In this document: positions 15,928 to 24,419 of the stretch, piece by piece
Numbering within the stretch: the stretch's first letter is position 1
How the letters are laid out: the number at the start of each line of letters is the position of its first letter
Assembly: GCA_016194705.1 (NCBI GenBank)
Contig: JACQAZ010000044.1
Span: 1-64,000 of the forward strand
Length of the DNA: 64,000 bases
Reading direction: 5' to 3'
Source of the DNA: Elusimicrobiota bacterium
GTDB lineage: Bacteria; Elusimicrobiota; Elusimicrobia; UBA1565; UBA9628
The notes under the pieces: generated by a model
What the model was told of the DNA's origin: nothing
Seen by the model: only the letters and a program-made list of their open reading frames with translations
Databases searched by the model: none
Made by a program: the position numbers and the translations under genes

Positions 15928-17709
15928 TCAATGGAAAGTCAGGCCGCCCGAGGAGATGCCGCCGAGCTGGCCGTAGGCGCCGCTGCCGTGCCAGACATCG
16001 CGCGAGCCACCGGACTCGGACCGCTCGGGACGCTGGGGGCGATCGGAGCCGCCGGGTTCCGACCGCGAGGGCGCCACGGGCTTTGACAGCTCGACGGAGA
16101 GCTCCTCGATGGCGTTTCCGACGGCGATGAACGGGACGGCGATGCCGGTCACGAGCGCTTCGGAGCCTTTCTTGAGGCCCTTGGCGATGCCGCGCACCAC
16201 GATCCCCAGGGCGCCGCCTCCCTTGAGGTAGTCTATCTCGTCGACGAGCCACTCGGAGCGTACGGGGGCCGGCGCGGCGAGCAGAAGTCCGATGATGTCC
16301 TTCTCGCACGAGCCAAGCGAGGACTTGTGGGCCTTGAGCCCGCGCTCGATCACGCTTTTGGGCAGCACGACGGAATGTGTCAGAAGATATTCGCGGTCGG
16401 CGGCATCGGAGGCGTGCTTTCCCGCCGCCCGACGGTCGTTCTCCGCAGCCGCCCATTTTATGTACTCGAAGTCGGGCGTGCTGCTCCCGATGCCGTCGTG
16501 GACGAACTCGGCGGGCTTGATGTAGGAGCAGGCCCTGCCGACCCACTCCGAGAGAGCCTCCCATTGAGGGTCGCGCGCGGCCTCGATGGCGGCCAGGGCG
16601 TCCTCGTGCGCCTTGCGCTCCGCGTCGACTTTCGCCCGCCAAGCGTCCCAGCTGGCGGCCTGGGCAGTGACCTGCTCGGCCGCAGAGGCGTCCTCATCGA
16701 CCAGCTTGTCCCAGTGATCGCTTGAGTCGTCTCTCTCGCTCTTGGCTTGATCGAGGATCGCCGCGAGGCTCACGAAATGCTCCGCGGGACGATGTTCACG
16801 AGAGTGATAATTTGGGAACGAATCGCGGTCTCGTATGTCCCAAGGATCGTTGCCAGCTTTCATGGCCACTCTCCAGCCAGCCGCCTCGTCGGCGTACGCG
16901 GCCTGCACTCTATCGTACTCATCCACCATGGCGTCATCATACCCAAAGATGCGCCGCAAGAAAGGCCGGCCAGCCTCACGGACCCTGACCTCGCTCTCCG
17001 GCACATTTCTAAGGTCGACTCCAGGCGTCAGGTACTCCTTGTAATGGAGACTCTCGTGGAAGATCGTCGCCCCCAGCAGCGCCGGGGAATCGAAGGCGGA
17101 AGGACCGATCACGATATGCCCGTTAGAATACGTTCGACCATAGTCCTGAGTCGGCACAGTTTCATTAAAGGACGGGCCTCCGGTCGCTTCCCGTCCGATA
17201 AAGGATGGAACACCGAACGGCTTGCCGCGCGGGGGTCCGCTGACAATCTCTCCAGGCGCAGGAGCATCAATGCCGTAGGCCTGTTGCGCGAGACTGATCG
17301 CGCGCGTCGATATCTCTCTGATGCGCCGCTGAGCGTCAAGAAATTTGCGCGTCGCCTTCGCATAGGTTTCCTTATCGCCGCTTGGGAGATCGGAGAAAGC
17401 CTTGTCGACGTCCAGGTCGAACCTGCGTCGTTCCTCCAGCTTGTCAGCGATCTCTCTCTCGGAAACGACCCTCAACGTCGGGTCGGGGATCACCGGCCGA
17501 TTGCTGGCGCCATTCGGTTTACGCAGACCAACTCGCTGCTCTATGTCGAGGATTGCATCATAGATAGGTTTGAGATCATTCTTGACGATCCGCTTGCGCT
17601 CGTCGATCACGCGCTTCAGATCATCCAGATCGGCTTTCTTGGGGGGATATAGAGCGGCGAACGCGGAACCCGCGGTCAGGCCGACCGAAATGATCCAAAG
17701 ACGCCTCAC
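15928..17709 (-). CDS. Exported putative zinc metallopeptidase (HExxH)
   Basis: This encodes 593 aa with an N-terminal signal peptide (LWIISVGLTAGSAFA). A helical region (about 30-160) precedes GATIFHESLHYKEYL, a hydrophobic HExxH zinc site at about 218-222. A third ligand is not certain; acidic residues follow in ESEVRVREAGR and DDAMVDEYDR. A second helical domain and a Gly/Ser-rich, disordered tail follow. The start is GTG overlapping the upstream stop (GTGA), so it is the last gene of a three-gene operon. It is related to no family I can name with confidence. Confidence 0.6.
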   Translation of the reverse strand: MRRLWIISVGLTAGSAFAALYPPKKADLDDLKRVIDERKRIVKNDLKPIYDAILDIEQRVGLRKPNGASNRPVIPDPTLRVVSEREIADKLEERRRFDLDVDKAFSDLPSGDKETYAKATRKFLDAQRRIREISTRAISLAQQAYGIDAPAPGEIVSGPPRGKPFGVPSFIGREATGGPSFNETVPTQDYGRTYSNGHIVIGPSAFDSPALLGATIFHESLHYKEYLTPGVDLRNVPESEVRVREAGRPFLRRIFGYDDAMVDEYDRVQAAYADEAAGWRVAMKAGNDPWDIRDRDSFPNYHSREHRPAEHFVSLAAILDQAKSERDDSSDHWDKLVDEDASAAEQVTAQAASWDAWRAKVDAERKAHEDALAAIEAARDPQWEALSEWVGRACSYIKPAEFVHDGIGSSTPDFEYIKWAAAENDRRAAGKHASDAADREYLLTHSVVLPKSVIERGLKAHKSSLGSCEKDIIGLLLAAPAPVRSEWLVDEIDYLKGGGALGIVVRGIAKGLKKGSEALVTGIAVPFIAVGNAIEELSVELSKPVAPSRSEPGGSDRPQRPERSESGGSRDVWHGSGAYGQLGGISSGGLTFH

Positions 17710-18434
17710 GGGACCACCTCGAACTCCACGAAGTTCGAGGAGGCGTTGTTCCTGATTTCGCGACCTTCTTGCAAACGCTGGTACTCGTACTCAATTTCAC
17801 TGGGAGGCAAGCCGGAGATGTGCGCCCACATGGCGAAATCACCGTCGCTGCCCAGCAATTCAGGACGCTCGTCCAGCCGCGCCCGGATTCGGTAATGCCC
17901 CGGAGCCGCGATCCAACGCCACGGAAGGATACGAAAACCGTAGGGTCCCATAACGAACGGCAGCGGCCGCATCCCTGTCGCCATGTAGTTGGCTTGAGGC
18001 GGTTTGCCGGCTCCTTTCGAGTCGCAGTGCAGCTTGGTCGGCGTAGCCACGGAAGTATCACTGGGGGAAAGCTGAAGTCCAGCGAATCCAGGACTTGATT
18101 TCCATCCCGCCATGTCATCGACCCAACAGCGCTCACCCGGAATGCGTTCGCGCCGCCATGCAAGGGGATGGCTCCCGCTATCGAGCAACTCGAAAAAAGT
18201 CCCCCATCCGGTCAATTCGTTGCGTTCGAGCCTCCAGTGATTCGTCCAAAATTTATCAGTGGTCTTGAAGATCCCCGGTCCATCGTTCCGTATCTCAAGT
18301 CGATACCAAAGGTATTCGCCGACGCGCCAGCGCGTCTTGGCCAGGCGCAGGGTCAGCGTCAGCTTGGGCTGGGACTTGTCCGCGCCGAACGCGGCGAGTC
18401 CCATGAGCAGGATCGCCATGATCAAGCGCCTCAT
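17706..18434 (-). CDS. Exported beta-sandwich-like protein
   Basis: This encodes 242 aa with signal peptide MRRLIMAILLMGLAAFGAD. The segment WRVGEYLWYRLEIRNDGPGI looks like an immunoglobulin-like beta-sandwich edge, as in BsuPI-type or large secreted domains, and the C-terminus returns to PGHYRIRARLDE. Four-base overlaps on both sides (ATGA, GTGA) make it the middle gene of a translationally coupled operon with the metallopeptidase. The role is unknown; it might be an inhibitor or partner of the peptidase (inference). Confidence 0.55.
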   Translation of the reverse strand: MRRLIMAILLMGLAAFGADKSQPKLTLTLRLAKTRWRVGEYLWYRLEIRNDGPGIFKTTDKFWTNHWRLERNELTGWGTFFELLDSGSHPLAWRRERIPGERCWVDDMAGWKSSPGFAGLQLSPSDTSVATPTKLHCDSKGAGKPPQANYMATGMRPLPFVMGPYGFRILPWRWIAAPGHYRIRARLDERPELLGSDGDFAMWAHISGLPPSEIEYEYQRLQEGREIRNNASSNFVEFEVVP

Positions 18435-19429
18435 CTCCCCCGCTCCTCGGGGACTTCCGTCGCGGCGTCGGCGAGGAACTCGACGTCCCTCAGCGCCGCG
18501 GCGGCCGCGCGGCGGGAGTCCTCGATGACCTTGCGCAAAGCCGCCAGCGACTTCAGGTCCACTGCGGCGTCGACGCGAGCCTCCGGCTCGTCGCCGGTGG
18601 GCTTGACGAAATAGGTCCTGCCCGTCTTGAAAAAATCGTAATTCGAGAAATAGCCCGGCACGACGAGCCCCTCAAGACCGCCCCCGTAATCGCCGTCGGG
18701 CAAGCCCTGGCTGTGCGAGCGGACCCAATGAGGATTGCGCGCCGGGCGCACCGCGACCGACGACAGCTGGAGCTCGTAAGCCTCCAGAAGGCGGCGGCTG
18801 CGGGCGAGGCCGTCGGACCACCTCAAGACGAGCGGGAAGGCCTCGTCGGTCTCGCCGCAGTCGGTGATCGCCAAGGAGCGGCAGTAGTCCTCGAGCAGGA
18901 CCGCCATGGCGTCGTAGCGCGCCTCGAGCTGCCAGAGGTCGATCTTAAGACTCTGCGCATCGACGATCCCGGTAACCAGCACGGTCTTGACCGTCACCGG
19001 CTTGTCGCGCCGCGCGCTCAAGACGCAGCTGGACTCGGCGCAGTCGGGGCGCTTGGCCAGCAGCCAATGGTCGAAGCGCATCTGGCGCTTGAGCCCCTCC
19101 AGCGAGTGGAGATTGCCTTTCGGATCGATCCAGGTCTTCACGTCCGGGACGGCCTGGATCGCGCCCTCGTCTTGCGCCGTCGGCGTTGAGACCAGAACGA
19201 CGATGTCGCCGAATTCTCTCGTTTCGGTCTTTTCGTCCCCCCGGAACAGGCTGCCCGAACGGAAGGTTCTTTCCTCGATGAAGGCGGCGTCCCATCGCGC
19301 GTCGTAGAAATAGATCCGGCCGCCGTCAATGGCCTGGCGCAGCGTAAACGGGAAGTCCTCCGCGCCAGCCAGTGCCGCCGAAAACAACAGGGCGCAAGAA
19401 AGGACCGGAGGAAAGCTTCGGCGCGGCAT
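18431..19429 (-). CDS. Exported hypothetical protein, first of operon
   Basis: This encodes 332 aa with signal peptide MPRRSFPPVLSCALLFSAALAGAED. The ATG at 19429 is chosen because TATACT ends exactly 6 nt upstream, indicating leaderless initiation; the longer frame adds an unlikely N-terminus. The mature part has two closely spaced Cys (CAESSC) and an Arg/Ala-rich C-terminal helix. It is followed by overlapping genes for a beta-sandwich protein and a metallopeptidase. The function is unknown. Confidence 0.6.
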   Translation of the reverse strand: MPRRSFPPVLSCALLFSAALAGAEDFPFTLRQAIDGGRIYFYDARWDAAFIEERTFRSGSLFRGDEKTETREFGDIVVLVSTPTAQDEGAIQAVPDVKTWIDPKGNLHSLEGLKRQMRFDHWLLAKRPDCAESSCVLSARRDKPVTVKTVLVTGIVDAQSLKIDLWQLEARYDAMAVLLEDYCRSLAITDCGETDEAFPLVLRWSDGLARSRRLLEAYELQLSSVAVRPARNPHWVRSHSQGLPDGDYGGGLEGLVVPGYFSNYDFFKTGRTYFVKPTGDEPEARVDAAVDLKSLAALRKVIEDSRRAAAAALRDVEFLADAATEVPEERGR

Positions 19430-19486
19430 GACGAAAGTATACAGCCTCGAGGGGCGCGCCGCCAGCACCGCGGTGTTACGACAGGC

Positions 19487-20302
19487 TCAGAACGTCTTCT
19501 TCTCGGGCTGCTTGCTCTTGAGCTTGAAGTATTCCCAGATGTCGGCGAGTTCGGAATCCTTGAGGTCGGTGTGGTCGGGCATCTCGGTGTAGCGGACCTT
19601 CGAGGGCTGGCGCACGTAGCTCATGACCCAGTCCTTGGTGCGATAGACCGCGATGCTCTGCGGGGCGTTCAAATCCGGACCGATCTTGCCGCCCTGCTGG
19701 TTGATCGAGTGGCAGCGCAGGCAGCGGTTCTTGAAGATCTTGAAGCCGCGCATCGCCGACGAGCCCTCCGGCGCGCCGCTCGGCACGACCTCGGGATAGC
19801 GCGCCTCGAACTTCTCGAGGTTGACCGAGGCGAGCTGCCACGGCCACGGGTAGGCGTTCTCGGTGCTCTGCTCGGGGCTCGTCCAGACCAAGTAGTAGGG
19901 GCCGGGGTTGGCGCCCTTGCGGCCCATCGGCTCCCAGCCCGGAACCTCGTCGTCCTCGAAGGCCAGGCACCCGCCCGCCTCGCTTAGCTTCAGGGCGTCG
20001 GCGACCGAGGCGTAGCCATCCAACGCGGTCAATGTCGCCGTCGGGTAGTCGGACTTCTCCCAGCCGGCGCCGAAGGCTAAATCCATGACCGCCTTGATCG
20101 GCCAGCAGCGGTACGCTTTCTTCTTGCCCGCGTGCGGGTCGTAGAACTTGACGGTCTGCGGCGGGACCTTGGCCGAGATCTGCGCGGCGCTTAAAGTCGC
20201 GACCGTTTTGCTGGAGCGCTGGAAGACCAGATGCTCCTTGGGCTCGGCGGAGGCCGGCGCGGCCAGGATCAAAGCGATGCTAAAGGCGATAAAGCATTTC
20301 AT
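19487..20302 (-). CDS. Periplasmic cytochrome c with N-terminal oxidoreductase-like domain
   Basis: This encodes 271 aa with signal peptide MKCFIAFSIALILAAPASA. The N-terminal part (about 25-170: VKFYDPHAGKKKAYRCWPI, LTALDGYASVADAL, GPYYLVWTSPE) resembles the molybdopterin-binding (SUOX-like) fold used as an accessory domain. A class I cytochrome c domain follows with CLRCH at 194-198 and a Met ligand candidate in YTEMPDHTDL. It is an electron carrier or subunit in the periplasm. It is the last gene of a tight operon with DUF420, a GIY-YIG-like protein and a Cld-like protein, overlapping DUF420 by 23 bp. Confidence 0.8.
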   Translation of the reverse strand: MKCFIAFSIALILAAPASAEPKEHLVFQRSSKTVATLSAAQISAKVPPQTVKFYDPHAGKKKAYRCWPIKAVMDLAFGAGWEKSDYPTATLTALDGYASVADALKLSEAGGCLAFEDDEVPGWEPMGRKGANPGPYYLVWTSPEQSTENAYPWPWQLASVNLEKFEARYPEVVPSGAPEGSSAMRGFKIFKNRCLRCHSINQQGGKIGPDLNAPQSIAVYRTKDWVMSYVRQPSKVRYTEMPDHTDLKDSELADIWEYFKLKSKQPEKKTF

Positions 20303-20687
20303 AAACGATCACCCCCGTGACCGAGACGTAGAGCCAAATCGGCAGGGTCCAGCGCGCCGCCTTTTTGTGCTCCTCGAAGCGCTCCTTGACGGCGAGGAAC
20401 AAGGTGCGGATCGCGAGGACCGGCACGAGGATCGCAAGCATCGTGTGCGAGGTCAAGATCGTCAGGTAGACCCCGCGCCAAGCGCCGTGGTAGTAGACGA
20501 CGCCCGCCAGGTAGTGGAAGGCCAGATACTCGGCCAAGAAGACGACCGAGCAGAAAAACGCCGAGACCATGCAGACGCGATGCGCCGCGACCTTGCCGGA
20601 GCGGATGAACAGCCAGCCGGAAATAAGAAGCACGGCCGAGATGCCGTTGAGGCAGGCGTTGATGCCCGGCAGCGAGCTCACGCTCAA
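20280..20687 (-). CDS. DUF420 membrane protein (CtaM/YozB-like)
   Basis: This encodes 135 aa with four hydrophobic segments. SSLPGINACLNGISAVLL, AHRVCMVSAFFCSVVFLAEY, TSHTMLAILVPVLAIRTLF and WTLPIWLYVSVTGVIVYEML fit the DUF420 family, which includes CtaM, needed for maturation of some heme-copper oxidases. Conserved His residues in HR, HY and SH lie in or near the membrane. Its position between a heme-binding Cld-like gene and a cytochrome c supports a role in heme handling or oxidase assembly (inference). Confidence 0.85.
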   Translation of the reverse strand: MSVSSLPGINACLNGISAVLLISGWLFIRSGKVAAHRVCMVSAFFCSVVFLAEYLAFHYLAGVVYYHGAWRGVYLTILTSHTMLAILVPVLAIRTLFLAVKERFEEHKKAARWTLPIWLYVSVTGVIVYEMLYRL

Positions 20688-20691
20688 GAGA

Positions 20692-21090
20692 CTAATCGAC
20701 CTCTTGGACCGTGACGGCGCCGTACTTGCCCGAGCTCGGGACGGGGCCCGAGTTGAACTGGGGCTTGTGCTTGCCGATGAGAGAACCCGCGATGTCCTTG
20801 AGGTCGTCGAGCGAATCGATGTCGGCGTCGGCGACGTAGTCGAAGTAGACGTCCTTGGCGGCGGCGAAGAGCTTCTCGGCGGTGGGCTCGGCCTTGTTGG
20901 AGAGGTGATCGCTCAAGGACTGATAGACCGACTGCGCGAGGCCCACGAAAAGGACCTTGGGCGTTCCCGCCGCGTCGAAGGTCACGAACTCGTAGACGCC
21001 GGGCTTGGGCGGCGCGTGCGAGGGCAGGGCGTCGGGCTTGAAGCGGAAGCAGCGCTCCGACATCTTGACCTTGAAGGTCCGCTCGGTCAT
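20692..21090 (-). CDS. GIY-YIG-like small protein, probably catalytically inactive
   Basis: This encodes 132 aa. PGVYEFVTFDAAGTPKVLFV then GLAQSVYQSLSDHL follows the GIY-x-YIG fold, with GVY and FVG in place of the signature and no Arg at the usual position after it, so nuclease activity is doubtful. The ATG at 21090 overlaps the TGA of the Cld-like gene (ATGA). The longer start inside that gene is rejected. The neighbours are heme proteins, so the fold may have been recruited for a different role; this is inference. Confidence 0.55.
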   Translation of the reverse strand: MTERTFKVKMSERCFRFKPDALPSHAPPKPGVYEFVTFDAAGTPKVLFVGLAQSVYQSLSDHLSNKAEPTAEKLFAAAKDVYFDYVADADIDSLDDLKDIAGSLIGKHKPQFNSGPVPSSGKYGAVTVQEVD

Positions 21091-21806
21091 GGCGCGCTCT
21101 GCCAAACGGCGCGGCCGACGAAGAACGGGCCCATGCTCTGGATGTACTTCGAGGTCTGCTGCGTCGGGCGCATCGTCTGCACGAGCGCCGAGAGCGGGAA
21201 CAAATCTTTGCCGATCAAACCGATCACGAAGTCATTATCATTCTTGTCGAGGCCCGTGCAGTTGAGCCGGATGTCCTTGGCCAGCTCGGCGTCGCCGAAC
21301 TGCCGGCCGATGGTGCCGTGCTCTTTCAAGATCTGCCCCTGCTCCTGGTGCGAGAGCTGGGAGAAGGCGCCCGTGCGCCTCAGCGGATACCAGACGGCCC
21401 AAGGCCAGGCCTTGTCGAGCGTCACGCGCCGCGGGCGCTTCAAGAGGGTGTCCTCGAGGTCGGGCTCGTAGCCGATCGCGTAGGTGCGGCCGAGCATGGA
21501 GTATTCTGGCTTGACGGTCAGGGAAGCGAAAGGCGCGCGGTTGAATATCAGCCGGTATTTCTCGAGGAACTGCGCGGGGTCCTCGGAGAGCGCGAGCACG
21601 GCCACGCCGCGCGGGTCGTTGGCGTCCTCGTAGAGCGCGCCCTCGGCCTTGGCGACGGTCAGCGCGCCAATCAGCGCCGCGACGTCGGTGCAGCCCGAAA
21701 AAGCGGTCAACTGCATGAAGAGGCGCTTATCGAGCAGCTGGGGCGAGCCGTTTTTGGCGCCGCCGCGCTCGCGCAGGTCGAGCGCCTTCTCCTGGGTCTC
21801 GGTCAC
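21087..21806 (-). CDS. Chlorite dismutase/HemQ family heme protein
   Basis: This encodes 239 aa. The C-terminal half carries LKEHGTIGRQF, with the His (about 163) at the proximal heme-ligand position of the family, then LDKNDNDFVIGLIGKDLFPL and a closing RPTQQTSKYIQSMGPFFVGR. The N-terminal half is the second ferredoxin-like barrel half. Family members are coproheme decarboxylases (HemQ) or chlorite dismutases; here there is no chlorate gene context. First gene of the heme/cytochrome operon, probably in the cytoplasm. It probably acts in heme synthesis or peroxide-linked heme chemistry. Confidence 0.8.
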   Translation of the reverse strand: MTETQEKALDLRERGGAKNGSPQLLDKRLFMQLTAFSGCTDVAALIGALTVAKAEGALYEDANDPRGVAVLALSEDPAQFLEKYRLIFNRAPFASLTVKPEYSMLGRTYAIGYEPDLEDTLLKRPRRVTLDKAWPWAVWYPLRRTGAFSQLSHQEQGQILKEHGTIGRQFGDAELAKDIRLNCTGLDKNDNDFVIGLIGKDLFPLSALVQTMRPTQQTSKYIQSMGPFFVGRAVWQSAP

Positions 21807-21819
21807 GAGGAGGATTCTA

Positions 21820-22590
21820 TTACTTTGCGGAATCCTTGTCGAGCAGACGCCGCGCCTCGGCGGCGGCCTTGGTCTCGGGGTAGTCGCGCAGGGCCGCTTG
21901 CAGATAGATCTCGACGGCCTTGGGCTTTCCCGTGCGGATGTAGAACCTGGCGATGTAGAGGTCCTTGGCGGCGAGGTCCTCGCGGATCGCGGCGATCTCG
22001 GCCTTGGCCTCCTCGAGCCTGGCCCCTTGCGGGCGGTTCGCGGCGTAGGCGTTGAAGAGCTTGAGCGCCTTCTCCCACGGTGTCGTGTCGTACTCGAGGC
22101 CGCGCGGGTAGCGCCGCCAGCTCATCGCGCGCGTAAATTCCGCCTGGTCGGCGTAGGGGCTTTGCGCAAAGTCGGCGAGCACGCGGTCGCAAAGGTCCGA
22201 GGCCTCCTTCCACCGCTTCTCGTCGAAGCGGCGCTCGGCGACGAGCCACTCGGCCCTGTCGATGCCGGAGGCCTGCGGGAAGCGCGAGATCAACGACTCG
22301 ATGATCGAGACGCCGAGCTCGGGGTCCTTCTTCGAGGAAAGCCCCGCCCAGGCCGGACGCTCGGCGCGGCCCCCGAGGAAGGCCTCGGCGATCGCGACCT
22401 CCCGGTCGACGCAGGCCTGCAGGCGCTCGGCCGCCGGGACGCCGTTCAAGACTTGCGCGTAGAGCTGGTGCGCCTGAAAATACTCGCCCTTGGCGTAGAG
22501 CGCCTCGGCGCGAGCAAAGGAATCGGGCTGGGCCGAGGCGGGACTCAAGGCCGACAGCAGGAGCAAAGCGGCGAAGAACGGGGGCTTCAT
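21820..22590 (-). CDS. Exported TPR protein (BamD/YbgF-like)
   Basis: This encodes 256 aa with a signal peptide (LLLLSALSPASA, then QPD). Tetratricopeptide motifs include AEALYAKGEYFQAHQLYAQV, FDEKRWKEASDLCDRVLADF and a C-terminal repeat with IYLQAALRDYPETKAAAEAR. No lipobox Cys is present, so unlike BamD it would be soluble in the periplasm. It lies 18 bp downstream of another small TPR gene on the same strand. It is probably a scaffold for an envelope complex; no partner can be named. Confidence 0.7.
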   Translation of the reverse strand: MKPPFFAALLLLSALSPASAQPDSFARAEALYAKGEYFQAHQLYAQVLNGVPAAERLQACVDREVAIAEAFLGGRAERPAWAGLSSKKDPELGVSIIESLISRFPQASGIDRAEWLVAERRFDEKRWKEASDLCDRVLADFAQSPYADQAEFTRAMSWRRYPRGLEYDTTPWEKALKLFNAYAANRPQGARLEEAKAEIAAIREDLAAKDLYIARFYIRTGKPKAVEIYLQAALRDYPETKAAAEARRLLDKDSAK

Positions 22591-22608
22591 GGGTTCGACG
22601 GACAGATT

Positions 22609-23028
22609 TTACTTCTTCTTGGCCGGACCGTACAGCTTGTCGATGCGCTCGAGGCCCGCCCGCGCGTCGTCGTTGCCGGGGTCGATCTGCTTGGAGAGCT
22701 TCCACTCGTCGCGCGCCTTCTCGTAATCGCCCTTTTGGAAATAGATCACGCCGGAGAGATAATGCTGCTGGGACGCCCGCAGCGCTTCCTCCGTCGCGGC
22801 TCTCTTGCGCTTCTTGCTCGGCCAACTGGGGCGGTCCTTGAGGCGCTCCAGGGCCCAGCGGCAGGAGGCGCGCTTCACGTCGGTCTCGAGGCAGGTCCCG
22901 CAGGCCGCGAGAATCTCCTTGGGGGTGCCGTTCTCGTAGCGGTCGCGGCAGACCTGCTCGATGTCGTCGGGGCCCGCGCGGGCCAACGACGGGAGGAGAA
23001 GGCAGGCGATCAGTATCCAAGATCGCAT
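22609..23028 (-). CDS. Exported small TPR protein
   Basis: This encodes 139 aa with signal peptide MRSWILIACLLLPSLARAG. Five cysteines (e.g. ACGTCLETD, SCRW) precede one clear TPR (YLSGVIYFQKGDYEKARDEW). The ATG at 23028 is chosen because TATAAT lies exactly 6 nt upstream; the longer frame reaches into the inverted repeat and lacks a signal peptide. It is probably leaderless and in an operon with the larger TPR gene. Confidence 0.65.
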   Translation of the reverse strand: MRSWILIACLLLPSLARAGPDDIEQVCRDRYENGTPKEILAACGTCLETDVKRASCRWALERLKDRPSWPSKKRKRAATEEALRASQQHYLSGVIYFQKGDYEKARDEWKLSKQIDPGNDDARAGLERIDKLYGPAKKK

Positions 23029-23085
23029 GGCCAGATTATAGCCCGCGGCGATGATAGATTTGTTGCGGTGGACTCTCTCCCGAAT

Positions 23086-23127
23086 ATTGTCAACTTTGCT
23101 GGACATATGACCGGAAAAGTTGACAAT
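23086..23127. repeat. CATATG-centred inverted repeat, copy 1
   Basis: The arms ATTGTCAAC and GTTGACAAT are a perfect 9-bp inverted repeat around a centre with CATATG. The same architecture occurs at 38980-39023. It lies between the divergent TPR gene and tRNA-Cys, about 45 bp upstream of a leaderless -10. Confidence 0.65.
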
Positions 23128-23206
23128 CCTGGCGGTGCGGGGTCCACGGACTCGACAGTCGAACCGATTAGGGAAGCATTATTTTTTTAAGTATAATCTG
23201 TCGAAC

Positions 23207-23283
23207 GGTGCGATACCCAAGTGGTCCAAGGGGACGGTCTGCAAAACCGTTATTCGCGGGTTCGAATCCCGCTCGCACCTCCA
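23207..23283 (+). tRNA. tRNA-Cys (GCA)
   Basis: The acceptor stem GGTGCGA/TCGCACC, anticodon loop CTGCAAA (anticodon GCA), T-arm GGGTTCGAATCCC and discriminator T followed by encoded CCA are all present. U73 is the normal Cys identity base. A TATAAT at 23192-23197 is a plausible -10, 9 nt upstream. Confidence 0.95.
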
Positions 23284-23291
23284 CTTTCCCG

Positions 23292-24131
23292 ATGATCCAG
23301 GCCCTTCTGCTTCTTCTCGCCGCCGGGCCCGCGCGGGCGGTCTCGATCGAGCGCCTGCCCAATCTCGAGTTCAAGACCGGGCACCTGATCGCGATCTCCG
23401 AGATGCGCGCCGACCCCTCGACGATCATCTTCGAGGCCGCCACCGCCAGCCGCTACGGCCACATGGGCGTCGTCGCCGAGACGCCCGAGGACCTCATGGT
23501 CTATCACTCGATGCCGCCGGGCGTGCAGAAATCGCCGTTGGCCGACTTCCTCGGAAAATCCCTCGTCGCGGACAAGCCAGATCCGCAGTTCACCTTGCTC
23601 AGACACGCCGAGCCGCTCTCGACGGGCGAGCAGAGCGGGCTCATCGAGGTCATGGAGGACATGCTCGCGCGCAAGGTGCCTTTCAACTACACGGTGACGA
23701 TGAACCCCAAGAGCGTCAACTGCTCCGAGTTCGTGCGCCGCGCCTTCGACGCGATCGGGCGCACGGGCCTCGGCGACCTGGGGCCGATTGGCCGCAGCAA
23801 TTTCGGCGCCTTCGACGGCGCGCTCATGCGGCTTTTTAGAATCCGGCTACCCCCGCCCGAGTCGCCCGGGGTGAGCCCGGCCTCGATCGTCAACTCGCCG
23901 CAGCTCGAGGCCGTGCACGCGGGGCTGCCGGTCGAGCGCTTTTTGAGCGACGCGGAGATTTTCAAAGCCTGGAAGGACGGCGGCGGGCTCGACAAGCTCT
24001 CGGAGATGACGCGCATACCGCGGGAGAAGCTCGAGGAGTTGGGGAAGAACGCGTCGACCAAACCCTACCGCGCCTATCCGCCTGGGTGGCGGCGGCCTAA
24101 GACTTTTGCGCCTGCGCCGCCTTCTTCTTGA
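23292..24131 (+). CDS. Exported permuted papain-fold protein (YiiX/YebB-like)
   Basis: This encodes 279 aa with a short signal peptide (MIQALLLLLAAGPARA). TGHLIAISEMR, ATASRYGHMGVVAET and later NPKSVNCSEFVRRAF fit the permuted NlpC/P60 (DUF830/YiiX) order, with His in GHMGVV and Cys in NCSEF as the catalytic pair. Such proteins hydrolyse peptide, amide or lipid ester bonds; the substrate is unknown. The C-terminal region (about 180-279) is Pro-rich and unique. It begins 8 bp after the tRNA-Cys CCA and may be co-transcribed with it. Confidence 0.7.
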   Translation: MIQALLLLLAAGPARAVSIERLPNLEFKTGHLIAISEMRADPSTIIFEAATASRYGHMGVVAETPEDLMVYHSMPPGVQKSPLADFLGKSLVADKPDPQFTLLRHAEPLSTGEQSGLIEVMEDMLARKVPFNYTVTMNPKSVNCSEFVRRAFDAIGRTGLGDLGPIGRSNFGAFDGALMRLFRIRLPPPESPGVSPASIVNSPQLEAVHAGLPVERFLSDAEIFKAWKDGGGLDKLSEMTRIPREKLEELGKNASTKPYRAYPPGWRRPKTFAPAPPSS

Positions 24132-24387
24132 GGTAATTCGCGTAGGAATTGCCTTCCGCGCAGTCTTCACCGGTCAGCGCCACGGACTCGAGGCCGGCGA
24201 TGTCGAATTCCTTCTTGTCCCCCGAGCCCTTCATCACGACTTCGATGAAGTTGTCGCGCTTGAGCTTGGGGTTCTTGAACTGCCGGTTGAAGATGAAGCC
24301 CTCGACCTTCGCGCCGTCCTTGAGCGTGATGGTCACGTGGCCCCGGAAGTCGTAGGCGGCCTCGATCTGTCTCTCTAATTCGGTCAT
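24097..24387 (-). CDS. Small Sm-like beta-barrel protein
   Basis: This encodes 96 aa. RGHVTITLKDGAKVEGFIFN then NFIEVVMKG resembles the strands of an Sm/LSm-like or Rof-like barrel; a Lys-rich tail follows. It overlaps the 3' end of the convergent papain-like gene by 35 bp. TAGAAT lies 18 nt upstream of the ATG. An RNA or regulatory role is possible but is only inferred. Confidence 0.5.
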   Translation of the reverse strand: MTELERQIEAAYDFRGHVTITLKDGAKVEGFIFNRQFKNPKLKRDNFIEVVMKGSGDKKEFDIAGLESVALTGEDCAEGNSYANYLKKKAAQAQKS

Positions 24388-24419
24388 ATGATTGCTCGTC
24401 GGAAGATTCTACAAAATCT

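Noticed and set aside
23207..23291. The tRNA-Cys region as the start of the papain-like gene
   Set aside because: The frame from 23208 translates the tRNA; the signal peptide begins at ATG 23292.
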